NCBI RefSeq assembly: GCF_015354445.1
Contig: NZ_JADKYT010000001.1
Location: 744,001-808,000 of the forward strand
DNA from: Methylophilus sp. QUAN
GTDB lineage: Bacteria > Pseudomonadota > Gammaproteobacteria > Burkholderiales > Methylophilaceae
Direction of reading: 5' to 3'
DNA length: 64,000 nucleotides
How positions within the stretch are numbered: the stretch's first letter is position 1; every line of letters starts with the position of its first letter. This document shows, one piece after another, positions 17,272 to 24,974 of the stretch. The notes below the pieces were generated by a model. That model worked only from the letters and a program-made list of their open reading frames with translations. It had not been told where the DNA came from and searched no databases. A program made the position numbers and the translations under genes.

Positions 17272-17847
17272 ATGCGACAACAATCGATACAACAGATCAA
17301 TCTCGCTTATGACCAGCAACAAGACCGCTTGTTGATGAAAGCGGCTGTCAGCCAGTCGCAGGAGATTCGCGTGTGGCTGACTTACCGTGTCGCGCGACAG
17401 ATGTTTAAAGTGCTTAACCGTGAAGCACATTTGCCGGTGTCCGCACTGGCACTGGGGAATGCTGCACCGTTGCCTGCAGCACAATCACCCGCCGAGGCTA
17501 CGCGCCAGTTTGCAGAAGAGGCTGACGCTGTGCATCAGCTGGAAGACCTGGATTTTGCTACTGCTTACCAGCAACGCTCATCGGCGGTGAGTGAGCAGGA
17601 GTTGTTAGTCGTTGACACGCGCTTTGTGTCGGTGAACGACCAGTTAAATCATATGCAGTTGGTCTGCGCCAACGGCATGAACGTCAATATGAGTTTAAAC
17701 CACCAACTGGTGCTGGCCATCAGCCGTATGTTGATGGTTGCCAGCCAGGACGCAGGTTGGACATTGCCTGTGCATCAGGAGAAGGAACCTGAAACGGTTT
17801 CCAGCATCGTAATGCAGGTACCCACAGAAAAACAGGTATTACATTAA
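17272..17847 (+). CDS. Hypothetical protein, no recognised domain
   Basis: I do not recognise this 191-residue protein. It has no signal peptide or membrane helix. The N-terminal half is Gln-rich and helical (YDQQQDRLLMKAAVSQSQEI, VWLTYRVARQMFKVLNREAH). The C-terminal half has beta-like segments (FVSVNDQLNHMQLVCANGMN) and a helix NHQLVLAISRMLMVASQDAG. The ATG at 17272 has a poor ribosome site; a TTG at 17254 is an alternative. Its stop overlaps the aldo/keto reductase start (TAATG), so the two are co-translated. Confidence 0.65.
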   Translation: MRQQSIQQINLAYDQQQDRLLMKAAVSQSQEIRVWLTYRVARQMFKVLNREAHLPVSALALGNAAPLPAAQSPAEATRQFAEEADAVHQLEDLDFATAYQQRSSAVSEQELLVVDTRFVSVNDQLNHMQLVCANGMNVNMSLNHQLVLAISRMLMVASQDAGWTLPVHQEKEPETVSSIVMQVPTEKQVLH

Positions 17848-18905
17848 TGGATTACACCACCCTCGGGGACAGCGGCATTCGCGTCTCCAAAATCACGCTG
17901 GGCACTATGACCTTTGGTGACCAGAACACCCAGCAAGACGCCGACAACCAGCTGGACTTTGCCCTCTCGCAAGGCATTAACTTTATCGATACGGCTGAGA
18001 TGTATCCGGTGCCGCCACGTGCAGAAACCGTGACGCAGACCGAAACCATGCTTGGCCACTGGATTAAAAAACAGGCGCGCGACCATTTTGTGCTGGCCAG
18101 TAAAGTGGCGGGCCCCAGGCGCGGTATGCAGTGGATACGCGGCGGCCCTAGCGGTATGGATAGGGCGAATATCCGCCAGGCGGTGCACGACAGCCTGACG
18201 CGTTTGCAAACCGACTACCTAGATGTGCTCTATCTGCATTGGCCAGAGCGCAATGTGCCCATGTTTGGCCAATACCAGTTTGACCCGCGTGCCGAACTGG
18301 ATGCTAATGGCCAGCCTATCAACTGGGTGCCGATTCAAACCCAGCTCGAAGTGTTGGATGAGTTGATTCAGGAAGGCAAGGTACGTGCCATTGGCGTGAG
18401 TAATGAACAGCCATGGGGTGTCATGGAGTTTTTGCGACTTGCCCGCGAACAAGGCTTGCCGCGCATTGCCGTGTTGCAAAACTGCTATAACCTGATGAAC
18501 CGTGGCATGGAGTTTGGCATGGCCGAGGTGCTGTACCGCGAGCGTATTAGCCTGGCAGCGTATTCGCCGCTGGCGTTTGGGCATTTGACCGGCAAATATG
18601 TCGACGACCCCGCTACCCCTGGCCGTGTGACCTTGTTTTTGGGTTATGCCCAACGTTATAAAAAGCCGGGTGTGCCTGCGGCGGCCAAAGCCTATGCCGA
18701 GTTGGCGCGTGCACACGGGCTGACACCTACCCAACTGGCGCTGGGTTTTGTTTATCACCGCTGGTTTGTAGGCACGACTATTATTGGTGCGACCAGCATG
18801 GCCCAGTTGCAAGAGAATATTGCAGCCTATCAGGTGCACCTGAGTGATGACGTATTAAACGCGATTGAGCAACAGCATCTGACCATGATGAATCCAGCGC
18901 CTTGA
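17847..18905 (+). CDS. tas: NADP(H)-dependent aldo/keto reductase, Tas-like
   Basis: Strong family match to E. coli Tas: GTMTFGDQNTQQDA, NFIDTAEMYPVPPRAET, NIRQAVHDSLTRLQTDYLD, LYLHWPER and GVSNEQPWGVMEF. The catalytic Tyr sits in EMYPVP and the Lys in LASKVAGP. It forms a TIM barrel that reduces carbonyl compounds with NADPH. Length 352 is usual. Translationally coupled to the hypothetical gene upstream. Confidence 0.9.
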   Translation: MDYTTLGDSGIRVSKITLGTMTFGDQNTQQDADNQLDFALSQGINFIDTAEMYPVPPRAETVTQTETMLGHWIKKQARDHFVLASKVAGPRRGMQWIRGGPSGMDRANIRQAVHDSLTRLQTDYLDVLYLHWPERNVPMFGQYQFDPRAELDANGQPINWVPIQTQLEVLDELIQEGKVRAIGVSNEQPWGVMEFLRLAREQGLPRIAVLQNCYNLMNRGMEFGMAEVLYRERISLAAYSPLAFGHLTGKYVDDPATPGRVTLFLGYAQRYKKPGVPAAAKAYAELARAHGLTPTQLALGFVYHRWFVGTTIIGATSMAQLQENIAAYQVHLSDDVLNAIEQQHLTMMNPAP

Positions 18906-18930
18906 TCAGGTGCTTCAGAAGGGAATCCGT

Positions 18931-20034
18931 ATGTGCATGCTTCACACACTGCGCAATATTGTGTTGCGCAGCTTCATTCTTTTTGTCATTCCGTTAAGCA
19001 GCCATGTGCAGGCCGCTGGCATGCAGGAGATGCAAGATGCCTTGCGTACCTGCCAAACCGAGTTTGCCGAAGATGCCAGCCGCCGCTTGATCTGTTTTGA
19101 TAAAGTGGCCGAGCAATATACGCCCACACGTGTAGTGCCGCCAATCTTGGCACCTAGCCAGCAAGAGTTGGTAAAGAGTGTTGGGGCTGAGACAGGCTAT
19201 TTGTCACGCAAGTGGCATTTAAACCGTCAGGAAGAATTGCATTTTACCGACCTCGAAACGCATCAACTCAATTACCTGGTGACTGCCTACTCCAATAACC
19301 CTAACGATATCCCGACTTCGCCTTCGCGGCCCAATACGCAAGACCGGGGCCTGGGCCACAATGACCTGCATTTCCAGATCAGCCTGAAAACGCAGTTGAT
19401 GAACCTGTCAGACTGGCTGCCTAAAAACCAGTGGGTGCAAAGTGCGCGGCTGTGGGGCGCTTATACCCAGCAGTCTTACTGGCAAGTGTATAACGAACAG
19501 CAATCGCGCCCCATGCGTGACCACAATTACTCGCCCGAGTTGATTTTATCGTTAGGCTTAAACAAGCCTGCAGAAGAAAGCAGCTGGCTCAATGCCATGC
19601 CGGATATGCTCAATGTCGGCCTGGTACATGAGTCTAATGGCCGCTCGCAACCACTGTCTCGTAGCTGGAACCGCCTGTATGTGCAAGGTGGCTGGCAGCT
19701 CAATGAGCGCTATAGTCTGCTGGTGCGGCCATGGTGGCGCATCCCGGAAAGCAAGTCGGATAACGATAACCCGGATATCAGCAAATATATGGGCTATGGC
19801 GATGCGATTTTGCGCTGGGATAACGAAGCCAATACCACCGCCGCCAGCGTGACTGTACGCAATAATATGCGCAGCGATAACAGGGGCTATGTGAAGTTCG
19901 ATGTGCAGTACAAACCACTCAAAAGTGAAAGCGTGCGTTTTTATGCCATGCTGGCTAGCGGCTACGGTGTTTCGTTACTGGATTATAATCAGGCACAAAC
20001 CATGTTTGGCATCGGCTTTGCCGTCGGTGAGTAG
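18931..20034 (+). CDS. pldA: Outer-membrane phospholipase A (OMPLA)
   Basis: ATG 18931 follows AGAAGGGA and gives a signal peptide ending SSHVQA. The catalytic pattern HESNGRSQPLSRSWNRLYVQ contains the His, Ser and Asn of OMPLA, and DNDNPDISKYMGYGDA is the conserved Ca2+-site/strand region. Beta-barrel strands fill the 367 residues. An N-terminal extension (RTCQTEFAEDASRRLICFDK) is the short cysteine-pair segment seen in many Gram-negative homologues. It hydrolyses phospholipids in the outer leaflet when asymmetry is lost. Confidence 0.92.
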   Translation: MCMLHTLRNIVLRSFILFVIPLSSHVQAAGMQEMQDALRTCQTEFAEDASRRLICFDKVAEQYTPTRVVPPILAPSQQELVKSVGAETGYLSRKWHLNRQEELHFTDLETHQLNYLVTAYSNNPNDIPTSPSRPNTQDRGLGHNDLHFQISLKTQLMNLSDWLPKNQWVQSARLWGAYTQQSYWQVYNEQQSRPMRDHNYSPELILSLGLNKPAEESSWLNAMPDMLNVGLVHESNGRSQPLSRSWNRLYVQGGWQLNERYSLLVRPWWRIPESKSDNDNPDISKYMGYGDAILRWDNEANTTAASVTVRNNMRSDNRGYVKFDVQYKPLKSESVRFYAMLASGYGVSLLDYNQAQTMFGIGFAVGE

Positions 20035-20063
20035 CGTGTTTTTTAATTATTATTGATCCTGTG

Positions 20064-21224
20064 ATGCGAGCATTTAGCCTTACTTTTCAACGTTTTATTG
20101 CCTCTGAGCAGTCCAGCAGCATCCTGCTGTTACTGGTGACTGTTCTGGCGCTCATCATCGCAAATGGCGCATGGGCGGCGCACTATCATCACTTCTTGCA
20201 TAGCCAACTGTTAGGCTTGAGTGCTGAAGCATGGGTGAATGATGGCCTAATGGCAGTGTTCTTTTTGCTCATCGGTCTTGAGCTCAAGCGCGAGTTATAT
20301 GTGGGCGAATTATCCAATCTGAATAATGCCTTATTGCCAACCATTGCGGCGGTAGGCGGCATGATGGTCCCGGCGCTGGTGTTCTGGCAATTGAATCAGG
20401 GCACGATGTATCAATCTGGCGTCGGCATTCCCATGGCAACCGATATTGCGTTCGCCCTCGGCGTGCTATTAATACTAGGCAAGCGTGTGCCAGCGCCGCT
20501 CAAGGTGTTTCTGGTGGCTTTTGCCGTGATTGATGACCTGGGCGCGGCCATCATGATTGCCGTGTTTTACACCAGCGCCATTGCATGGCCGTATTTGCTG
20601 TCTGCCCTGGCCGTGCTGGCGCTGCTGTTTGCGCTCAACCACTGGCGTGTCATGTCGCTGATTCCTTACTTGCTGGGCGGGGCGCTGATGTGGTGGTTAA
20701 CTTTGCAGTCTGGTGTGCATGCAACCCTGGCGGGCATTGCCCTGGCGTTTGCGATCCCGTTCACCAGCAAGCAGGAGGATGTGCATTCTCCTTCGCACCG
20801 CCTCGAGCATGCCTTGCATTTTCCGGTGGCTTTTTTGATCTTGCCGTTGTTTGCCTTTGCCAATACCGGCGTGCACTTGGCCGCGCAAGGCCTGCATGAG
20901 ATATTCACCAGCACGCTCAGCGTCGGTATTATTACCGGGCTGCTGATCGGCAAGCCGCTGGGCATCACGCTGGCGGTGCTGGCGGCGCTCTGGACCGGCC
21001 TATGCAAGTTGCACAAACCTTTACGTATGGCCCATATTGTCGGGGCAGGCATCTTGGGGGGCATAGGGTTTACCATGTCTATTTTTATCACCAACCTGGC
21101 TTTTGCCGGAATGGCGGAGGCGATTAATTTATCCAAGATGGCGATCTTAACCGGATCACTGCTGTCTGGCCTGGTGGGTTGGTTATGGTTAAAATTCGTG
21201 CTGTCGCGGGATGCGGCTCAATAA
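20064..21224 (+). CDS. nhaA: Na+/H+ antiporter NhaA
   Basis: NhaA exports Na+ in exchange for H+ at the inner membrane and sets pH/salt tolerance. Key elements are present: VFFLLIGLELKREL, PMATDIAFALGV with the first Asp of the ion site, FLVAFAVIDDLGAAIMI with the paired Asp residues, and GGIGFTMSIFITNLAF. About twelve hydrophobic helices are visible across 386 residues. A GTG three bases upstream is an alternative start. No clear ribosome site is visible. Confidence 0.94.
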   Translation: MRAFSLTFQRFIASEQSSSILLLLVTVLALIIANGAWAAHYHHFLHSQLLGLSAEAWVNDGLMAVFFLLIGLELKRELYVGELSNLNNALLPTIAAVGGMMVPALVFWQLNQGTMYQSGVGIPMATDIAFALGVLLILGKRVPAPLKVFLVAFAVIDDLGAAIMIAVFYTSAIAWPYLLSALAVLALLFALNHWRVMSLIPYLLGGALMWWLTLQSGVHATLAGIALAFAIPFTSKQEDVHSPSHRLEHALHFPVAFLILPLFAFANTGVHLAAQGLHEIFTSTLSVGIITGLLIGKPLGITLAVLAALWTGLCKLHKPLRMAHIVGAGILGGIGFTMSIFITNLAFAGMAEAINLSKMAILTGSLLSGLVGWLWLKFVLSRDAAQ

Positions 21225-21340
21225 TCTCCGCTACGTAAAATCATGAGTGATTTTTAGGGATGCTACGCATGCAGCGGATTCCCGAGTTGCGTATAGTGGT
21301 TTCTAACGAGATGTGAAACCACTTAACCAAGGAGACTATC

Positions 21341-21412
21341 ATGTGGACTAAACCAGCTGCTACTGAAATGCGTTTTGGCTTTGAAGTGACAATGTACGTC
21401 ATGAACAAGTAA
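21341..21412 (+). CDS. pqqA: PQQ precursor peptide PqqA (orphan)
   Basis: This short gene encodes 23 residues: [19 protein letters not shown] followed by VMNK. It shows the PqqA signature, with the Glu-x3-Tyr pair (E-V-T-M-Y) that is crosslinked by PqqE to form pyrroloquinoline quinone. AAGGAG lies six bases upstream of the ATG. No pqqB-E gene follows: a strong terminator closes the unit instead, so it is a free-standing copy, presumably supplying extra precursor for a methanol dehydrogenase cofactor. Too short for ordinary gene calling. Confidence 0.93.
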   Translation: MWTKPAATEMRFGFEVTMYVMNK

Positions 21413-21434
21413 TTCAAGCGTTAACTTGCATATC

Positions 21435-21466
21435 AATAAACCCGACACTAGGTCGGGTTTATTGTT
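21435..21466 (+). terminator. Terminator of pqqA
   Basis: A perfect 12-bp stem (AATAAACCCGAC/GTCGGGTTTATT) with a five-base loop, followed by GTTTG; 22 bases after the pqqA stop. Confidence 0.85.
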
Positions 21467-21549
21467 TGCGGGCTTGGCGTTTTGTGCCATCACCTCATCC
21501 GTCACCCATCAAGGTTCAACACCCGTCTCAGGTACTTATCTCTCAAAAT

Positions 21550-21557
21550 TCCTACGC
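21550..21557 (+). promoter_or_regulatory. Recurrent element TCCTACGC upstream of DUF2171 gene
   Basis: One of a set of TCCTACRS elements found 92-112 bases before start codons in this region; here 99 bases before the ATG. It is followed by CAAGACTCAG, similar to the CCAAATCAG that follows other copies. Confidence 0.4.
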
Positions 21558-21648
21558 AAGACTCAGCCAGCGTGCACTAGGCGTTGGTATAGCAACGCAG
21601 CACACTCAAGGCTCAACGTTTTTCGCCCTTGCGGGACAAGGAAACATC

Positions 21649-21876
21649 ATGATTGATCCTAATGAAATTAAAGCCGATATGCCGGTCACCACGGCGCAGG
21701 CAGAACACTTTGCTGTTGTAGACCGCCTCGAAAGTGACGATGTCATCAAACTCAAAAAGGATGGAGCCGGTGTGCATCACTATATTCCTGTGAGCTGGGT
21801 GCTATCCACCGAAGGCGGTATTGTGAAAATCAACCGGACACTGGCCCAGATTACCCAGGATTGGCAAGCCGACTAG
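21649..21876 (+). CDS. Small DUF2171-like protein
   Basis: The start at 21649 follows AAGGA with six-base spacing; the longer open frame upstream is unlikely to be translated. The 75-residue acidic protein (DPNEIKADMPVTTAQAEHFA ... VVDRLESDDVIKLKKDGAG ... HYIPVSWVL) matches the PRC-barrel-like DUF2171 family, small soluble proteins often induced by stress. It probably forms a beta-barrel fold. Stands alone between two terminators. Confidence 0.78.
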   Translation: MIDPNEIKADMPVTTAQAEHFAVVDRLESDDVIKLKKDGAGVHHYIPVSWVLSTEGGIVKINRTLAQITQDWQAD

Positions 21877-22038
21877 TGTGTGCGTCATGTTCAGCCTAGA
21901 TATGAGTAAATCGGACGATGAGAGCGCATCAGTCGTCGGGTAGTTTTGCAACCCCATCTGAATAAATTAGATTGTTCTGTTACTGGCTGCTATATGCTGA
22001 CTCCAGCGTTGTTTAACGACAGTAAATAACGCGCATAA

Positions 22039-22069
22039 ACGAAGCCTCGCCCATCAGGCGAGGCTTCGT
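22039..22069. terminator. Bidirectional terminator
   Basis: A perfect 13-bp stem (ACGAAGCCTCGCC/GGCGAGGCTTCGT) with a five-base loop between converging DUF2171 and DUF2383 genes. Confidence 0.85.
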
Positions 22070-22083
22070 GAGCTTGCTTAATA

Positions 22084-22548
22084 TTAGTGTGCAGCGGCCT
22101 CTGCACGTGCTGCATCGCGCAGCTGTTTCACCTGGTCATGGTTGCGCTTGGCGCCTTCAAGCTGCCGCACCACCACAAAGCGGATGTGGGTGGGCAAGTC
22201 TTTTTCCGCCGCTTTGCGATAGGCAGCCAATGCAACATCTTCACCACGCTCGGTTTCGTTTAACACGGCCACCGTATCGTTACTGGTCAATGCGGTTTTA
22301 ATGGCAATCCAGCGTCTGTGTAAGGCACCGCCCAGACTGGTGGATGAGGCGGGCTCACCTCCTAAAGCGCGCACTAAGTCCTGTAGCTCTTTTACGCTGG
22401 TTGCAACCTCGTGTGAGCGGCGCAAAAAGAATGTTTTGAGTTGCGGCTCGTCGACGTGTTCTGCAGAAGAGCGAAAGCCTTCTTCGCCATCTTTGGATAC
22501 CTCAATCAAGTCATTCAAAGTAGAAATAATTTCGTCATTGTCTGCCAT
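22084..22548 (-). CDS. PA2169-family four-helix-bundle protein (DUF2383)
   Basis: The 154-residue product matches DUF2383/PA2169 proteins: DEIISTLNDLIEVSKDGEEG at the N-terminus, then SSAEHVDEPQLKTFFLRRSH and GERGEDVALAAYRKAAE-type ferritin-like helices. Glu and His residues are spaced as in metal-binding four-helix bundles. These proteins are associated with stress and stationary phase. The A-rich C-terminus (AARAEAAAH) is ordinary. A TCCTACAG element lies 97 bases before its start. Confidence 0.85.
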   Translation of the reverse strand: MADNDEIISTLNDLIEVSKDGEEGFRSSAEHVDEPQLKTFFLRRSHEVATSVKELQDLVRALGGEPASSTSLGGALHRRWIAIKTALTSNDTVAVLNETERGEDVALAAYRKAAEKDLPTHIRFVVVRQLEGAKRNHDQVKQLRDAARAEAAAH

Positions 22549-22637
22549 GTTTACTCTTCAAATATGTCATCAACTATTGAGAAGTGTCAGTATGCCCTTG
22601 GCGTTGTGCTGGTTGCATCGGATGAATCCGCAAATAT

Positions 22638-22645
22638 CTGTAGGA
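22638..22645 (-). promoter_or_regulatory. Recurrent element TCCTACAG upstream of DUF2383 gene
   Basis: Reads TTCCTACAGATATTTGC on the minus strand, 97 bases before the DUF2383 start codon. It is a member of the shared set. Confidence 0.4.
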
Positions 22646-22741
22646 ATGACTGTATAGCTGTGACTGATATTGCAATGGCAAGCCACTGGGCGTAGACGAG
22701 GGTTGATTTTCCGGTCCGCGCAGATGCAAGCATCTGCATCT

Positions 22742-22749
22742 TCCTACAG
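22742..22749 (+). promoter_or_regulatory. Recurrent element TCCTACAG upstream of YIP1-like gene
   Basis: Reads TTCCTACAGCCAAATCAG, 94 bases before the YIP1-like ATG and about 97 bases from the divergent copy for DUF2383. Nearly identical to the copy at 26462 over 16 bases. Confidence 0.45.
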
Positions 22750-22835
22750 CCAAATCAGTGCATGTCTTGTGGCATGGCGAAGTTGGCTGTTTTTTAATAG
22801 CAGGTATTCACTTTGTTCATTTCAAGGAGCGCCTG

Positions 22836-23441
22836 ATGAATCCCATCCACCTGTTTAATTACGTGTCGCCTAACAGGCGCGAGGCAAGCTTGCTGGTTGC
22901 CGATAAACCCAGTGTGTCGCAACTAATGCTGTTTTATATCTTACCGTTATCGTTGATTCCGTGCGTGATGATGTATTTGCGGCTGTATCACAATTACCCC
23001 AAATTGTTTTTTGATAATCTGCCTGGTAACCGCCTGTTGATGGTGAGTGCCGAGCTGTTGTTTTTGCAATTGGGCGTGTTGCTGGTAATGGCCTGGATTA
23101 CGCAAAACCTGGCCGAGATGGTCAATATCAAGCCTGGCTTTCGTGACTCCCTGCTGATGATGACCATTGCCACTACGCCGATGTGGTTAACCTCCCTTTT
23201 TTACATTGTGCCCAGCTTGAGTTTTAACGTCATTGTGCATGGTGTGGCCGTATTGGCATCGGTGTTACTGGTGTATCGGGGTGTGCGATATGTGTTTGGT
23301 ATCCGCGAACGCGGTGCATTGGTCACACTCAGTATGGCGATTGTATGTACCGCTGGTTTGGGGTTCGCGGTGATCCTGATTGGTTCGCTGATCTCGTGGG
23401 AAGCCATCGAACAATTGCAGTTTGCGGTCAAGAAGCTGTAG
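22836..23441 (+). CDS. YIP1-family membrane protein
   Basis: ATG 22836 has AAGGAG eight bases upstream. The 201-residue protein has about five hydrophobic segments (LMLFYILPLSLIPCVMMYL, LLFLQLGVLLVMAWI, LLMMTIATTPMWLTSLFYIV, VIVHGVAVLASVLLVYRGV, LSMAIVCTAGLGFAVILIG) arranged as in Yip1/DUF1282 proteins. Function of bacterial members is not established. Located just before a converging response regulator gene. Confidence 0.78.
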   Translation: MNPIHLFNYVSPNRREASLLVADKPSVSQLMLFYILPLSLIPCVMMYLRLYHNYPKLFFDNLPGNRLLMVSAELLFLQLGVLLVMAWITQNLAEMVNIKPGFRDSLLMMTIATTPMWLTSLFYIVPSLSFNVIVHGVAVLASVLLVYRGVRYVFGIRERGALVTLSMAIVCTAGLGFAVILIGSLISWEAIEQLQFAVKKL

Positions 23442-23452
23442 GCTGCCTGCCA

Positions 23453-24109
23453 TCAGGCCACTTCCCTGGCTGATTTGCTGGTTGCCCCCGCTACGGGGGC
23501 CAAGTGGTATTTCAGGGCGTAGTAAATCAGCGCTGCATTATTCTGCACATGCATTTTTTTGAGGATCTTCGATCGAAACACACTGACAGAGCCTGGCGCA
23601 ATCTCCAGTTCCATCGCGATTGAATTCACGGCCTGGCCTTTAATCAATTTGAAAAATACCTGCAGCTCACGCAGTGACAAACGTTCATGCAGCATGGGCT
23701 CGCTGTTGGCAGCCATTTGCTGATGCTGAGGCGAAACATAGGCTTGTCCGCGGGCGATGGCATTGATAGCCGGAATCACTTGCGCGCTGTCTGTGGTGTA
23801 AGACAAATAACCCGCGCAACCCAGCCGGATAAAATGGATCATGCGCTCGACCCGTTCACTGCCGTTGATAATGAGGACAGGCAGGTCAGGAAAAGCTTGC
23901 TTGAGGTCGCAGAATACTTCCAGGCCATTGGTTTCCGCTGCGGACACATCCAAAATGATGACATCGTAGGTATGCTCGCGGATTTTCAACATGGCGTCAT
24001 GCACACTGCCAGCCTCATCGGCCAGGTGCACGCTATGGTCGTCATTGACCAGTGCCTTTAATGCGCAATGACTCAGCGCATGGCCGTAGATTAACAATAT
24101 ATTTTTCAT
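23453..24109 (-). CDS. LuxR/FixJ-type response regulator with degenerate receiver
   Basis: A 218-residue protein with receiver and C-terminal LuxR-type HTH (LSLRELQVFFKLIKGQAVNS, KILKKMHVQNN). The receiver is altered: the acidic pair that binds Mg2+ after beta-1 is replaced by Tyr8-Gly9 (LLIYGHAL), and the Lys near the end of beta-5 is lost (GYLSYTT). The phospho-accepting Asp54 (VIILDVS) remains. It therefore probably works without classical phosphorylation, or through another signal. No histidine kinase gene is adjacent. Confidence 0.85.
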   Translation of the reverse strand: MKNILLIYGHALSHCALKALVNDDHSVHLADEAGSVHDAMLKIREHTYDVIILDVSAAETNGLEVFCDLKQAFPDLPVLIINGSERVERMIHFIRLGCAGYLSYTTDSAQVIPAINAIARGQAYVSPQHQQMAANSEPMLHERLSLRELQVFFKLIKGQAVNSIAMELEIAPGSVSVFRSKILKKMHVQNNAALIYYALKYHLAPVAGATSKSAREVA

Positions 24110-24139
24110 GGCTTGTTATCCATTTCAAGCCTAATAAGG

Positions 24140-24949
24140 CTATTTTTGTGCGATTTTGCGATTGCCTTTCACGTGCCAGATCACATTGCCGACGTCATCT
24201 GCCACCAGCAGGTAGCCTCTTTTATCGAGTAGCACATTGGCAGGACGTCCTTGTGCGGCGCCATTCTCCTGCTGGATGTCAGTCAGCACATCCATTGGTG
24301 TTTTCGCCAGTTTTTCCTGCACTGCCGGTCGCATCAATATCGTTTGATCAGCCGTTTCAGGATCGGATGTTTGTGTCATCTGTGTTTGCCCTGCCTGGTA
24401 GGGGAACAGGAGCAGGGCCTCGGCATTGGCGACATAAAATGTGTCGCCCACCAGCGCCACGCCCAGCGGGGCAGCGATATCCTTGATAAACACATGGCGT
24501 TCGTCAGCGATGCCATCGCCATCATTGTCACGCAGCAGGGTAATCTGGTGTTGGCTACCTGCCAGCTCCTCGGCTTCATGCATCCATTTTCTGGCGATCC
24601 AGTTTTTCAGGCTAAACGCTGTATTTGTAGGCTGGGGATAACTCTCTGCCACCAGAATGTCGCCATTGGGCAAGGCATACAGCCAGCGCGGGTGATGCAA
24701 GTCATTGGCAAAAGCAAGCACATTCGTGCCTGGCGTTGAGATCGCCTTTTTTCCTTCTGGTACGCGCATGGTTTCTGCCGCCTGCGTGGTTGGAAACCAG
24801 CCTGACTGGCTGATAGATGCGTTAGAGACGGCGCGTATTCCTGGCGATTGCAGTAGTTTTGATGGTTGCGAATAACTGCTGAATGCCAGCATACAAACCG
24901 CGGCAGTAAGTAGGCGTCGCTGAGGGGCGGTTGTGAGTATGTTGGGCAT
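24140..24949 (-). CDS. Shortened sorbosone/glucose-dehydrogenase-like protein
   Basis: The first half matches the sorbosone dehydrogenase family: LAFANDLHHPRWLYALPNGD, LLRDNDGDGIADERHVFI and VALVGDTFYVANAEALLLFP. The C-terminus GRPANVLLDKRGYLLVADDV matches its end. As I recall full members they are about 430 residues, with central segments carrying INHHWTKN and a GLRNP motif; here the 269 residues jump from the FPYQAGQ segment to PMDVLTD, so roughly 160 central residues are absent. It has an N-terminal hydrophobic segment. Probably a partial beta-propeller without a normal PQQ site. It is followed on the same strand by no close gene; the CFA-like gene lies 25 bases upstream. Confidence 0.75.
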   Translation of the reverse strand: MPNILTTAPQRRLLTAAVCMLAFSSYSQPSKLLQSPGIRAVSNASISQSGWFPTTQAAETMRVPEGKKAISTPGTNVLAFANDLHHPRWLYALPNGDILVAESYPQPTNTAFSLKNWIARKWMHEAEELAGSQHQITLLRDNDGDGIADERHVFIKDIAAPLGVALVGDTFYVANAEALLLFPYQAGQTQMTQTSDPETADQTILMRPAVQEKLAKTPMDVLTDIQQENGAAQGRPANVLLDKRGYLLVADDVGNVIWHVKGNRKIAQK

Positions 24950-24974
24950 GTGGCTATTTCCTGGTCGGTTAAGA

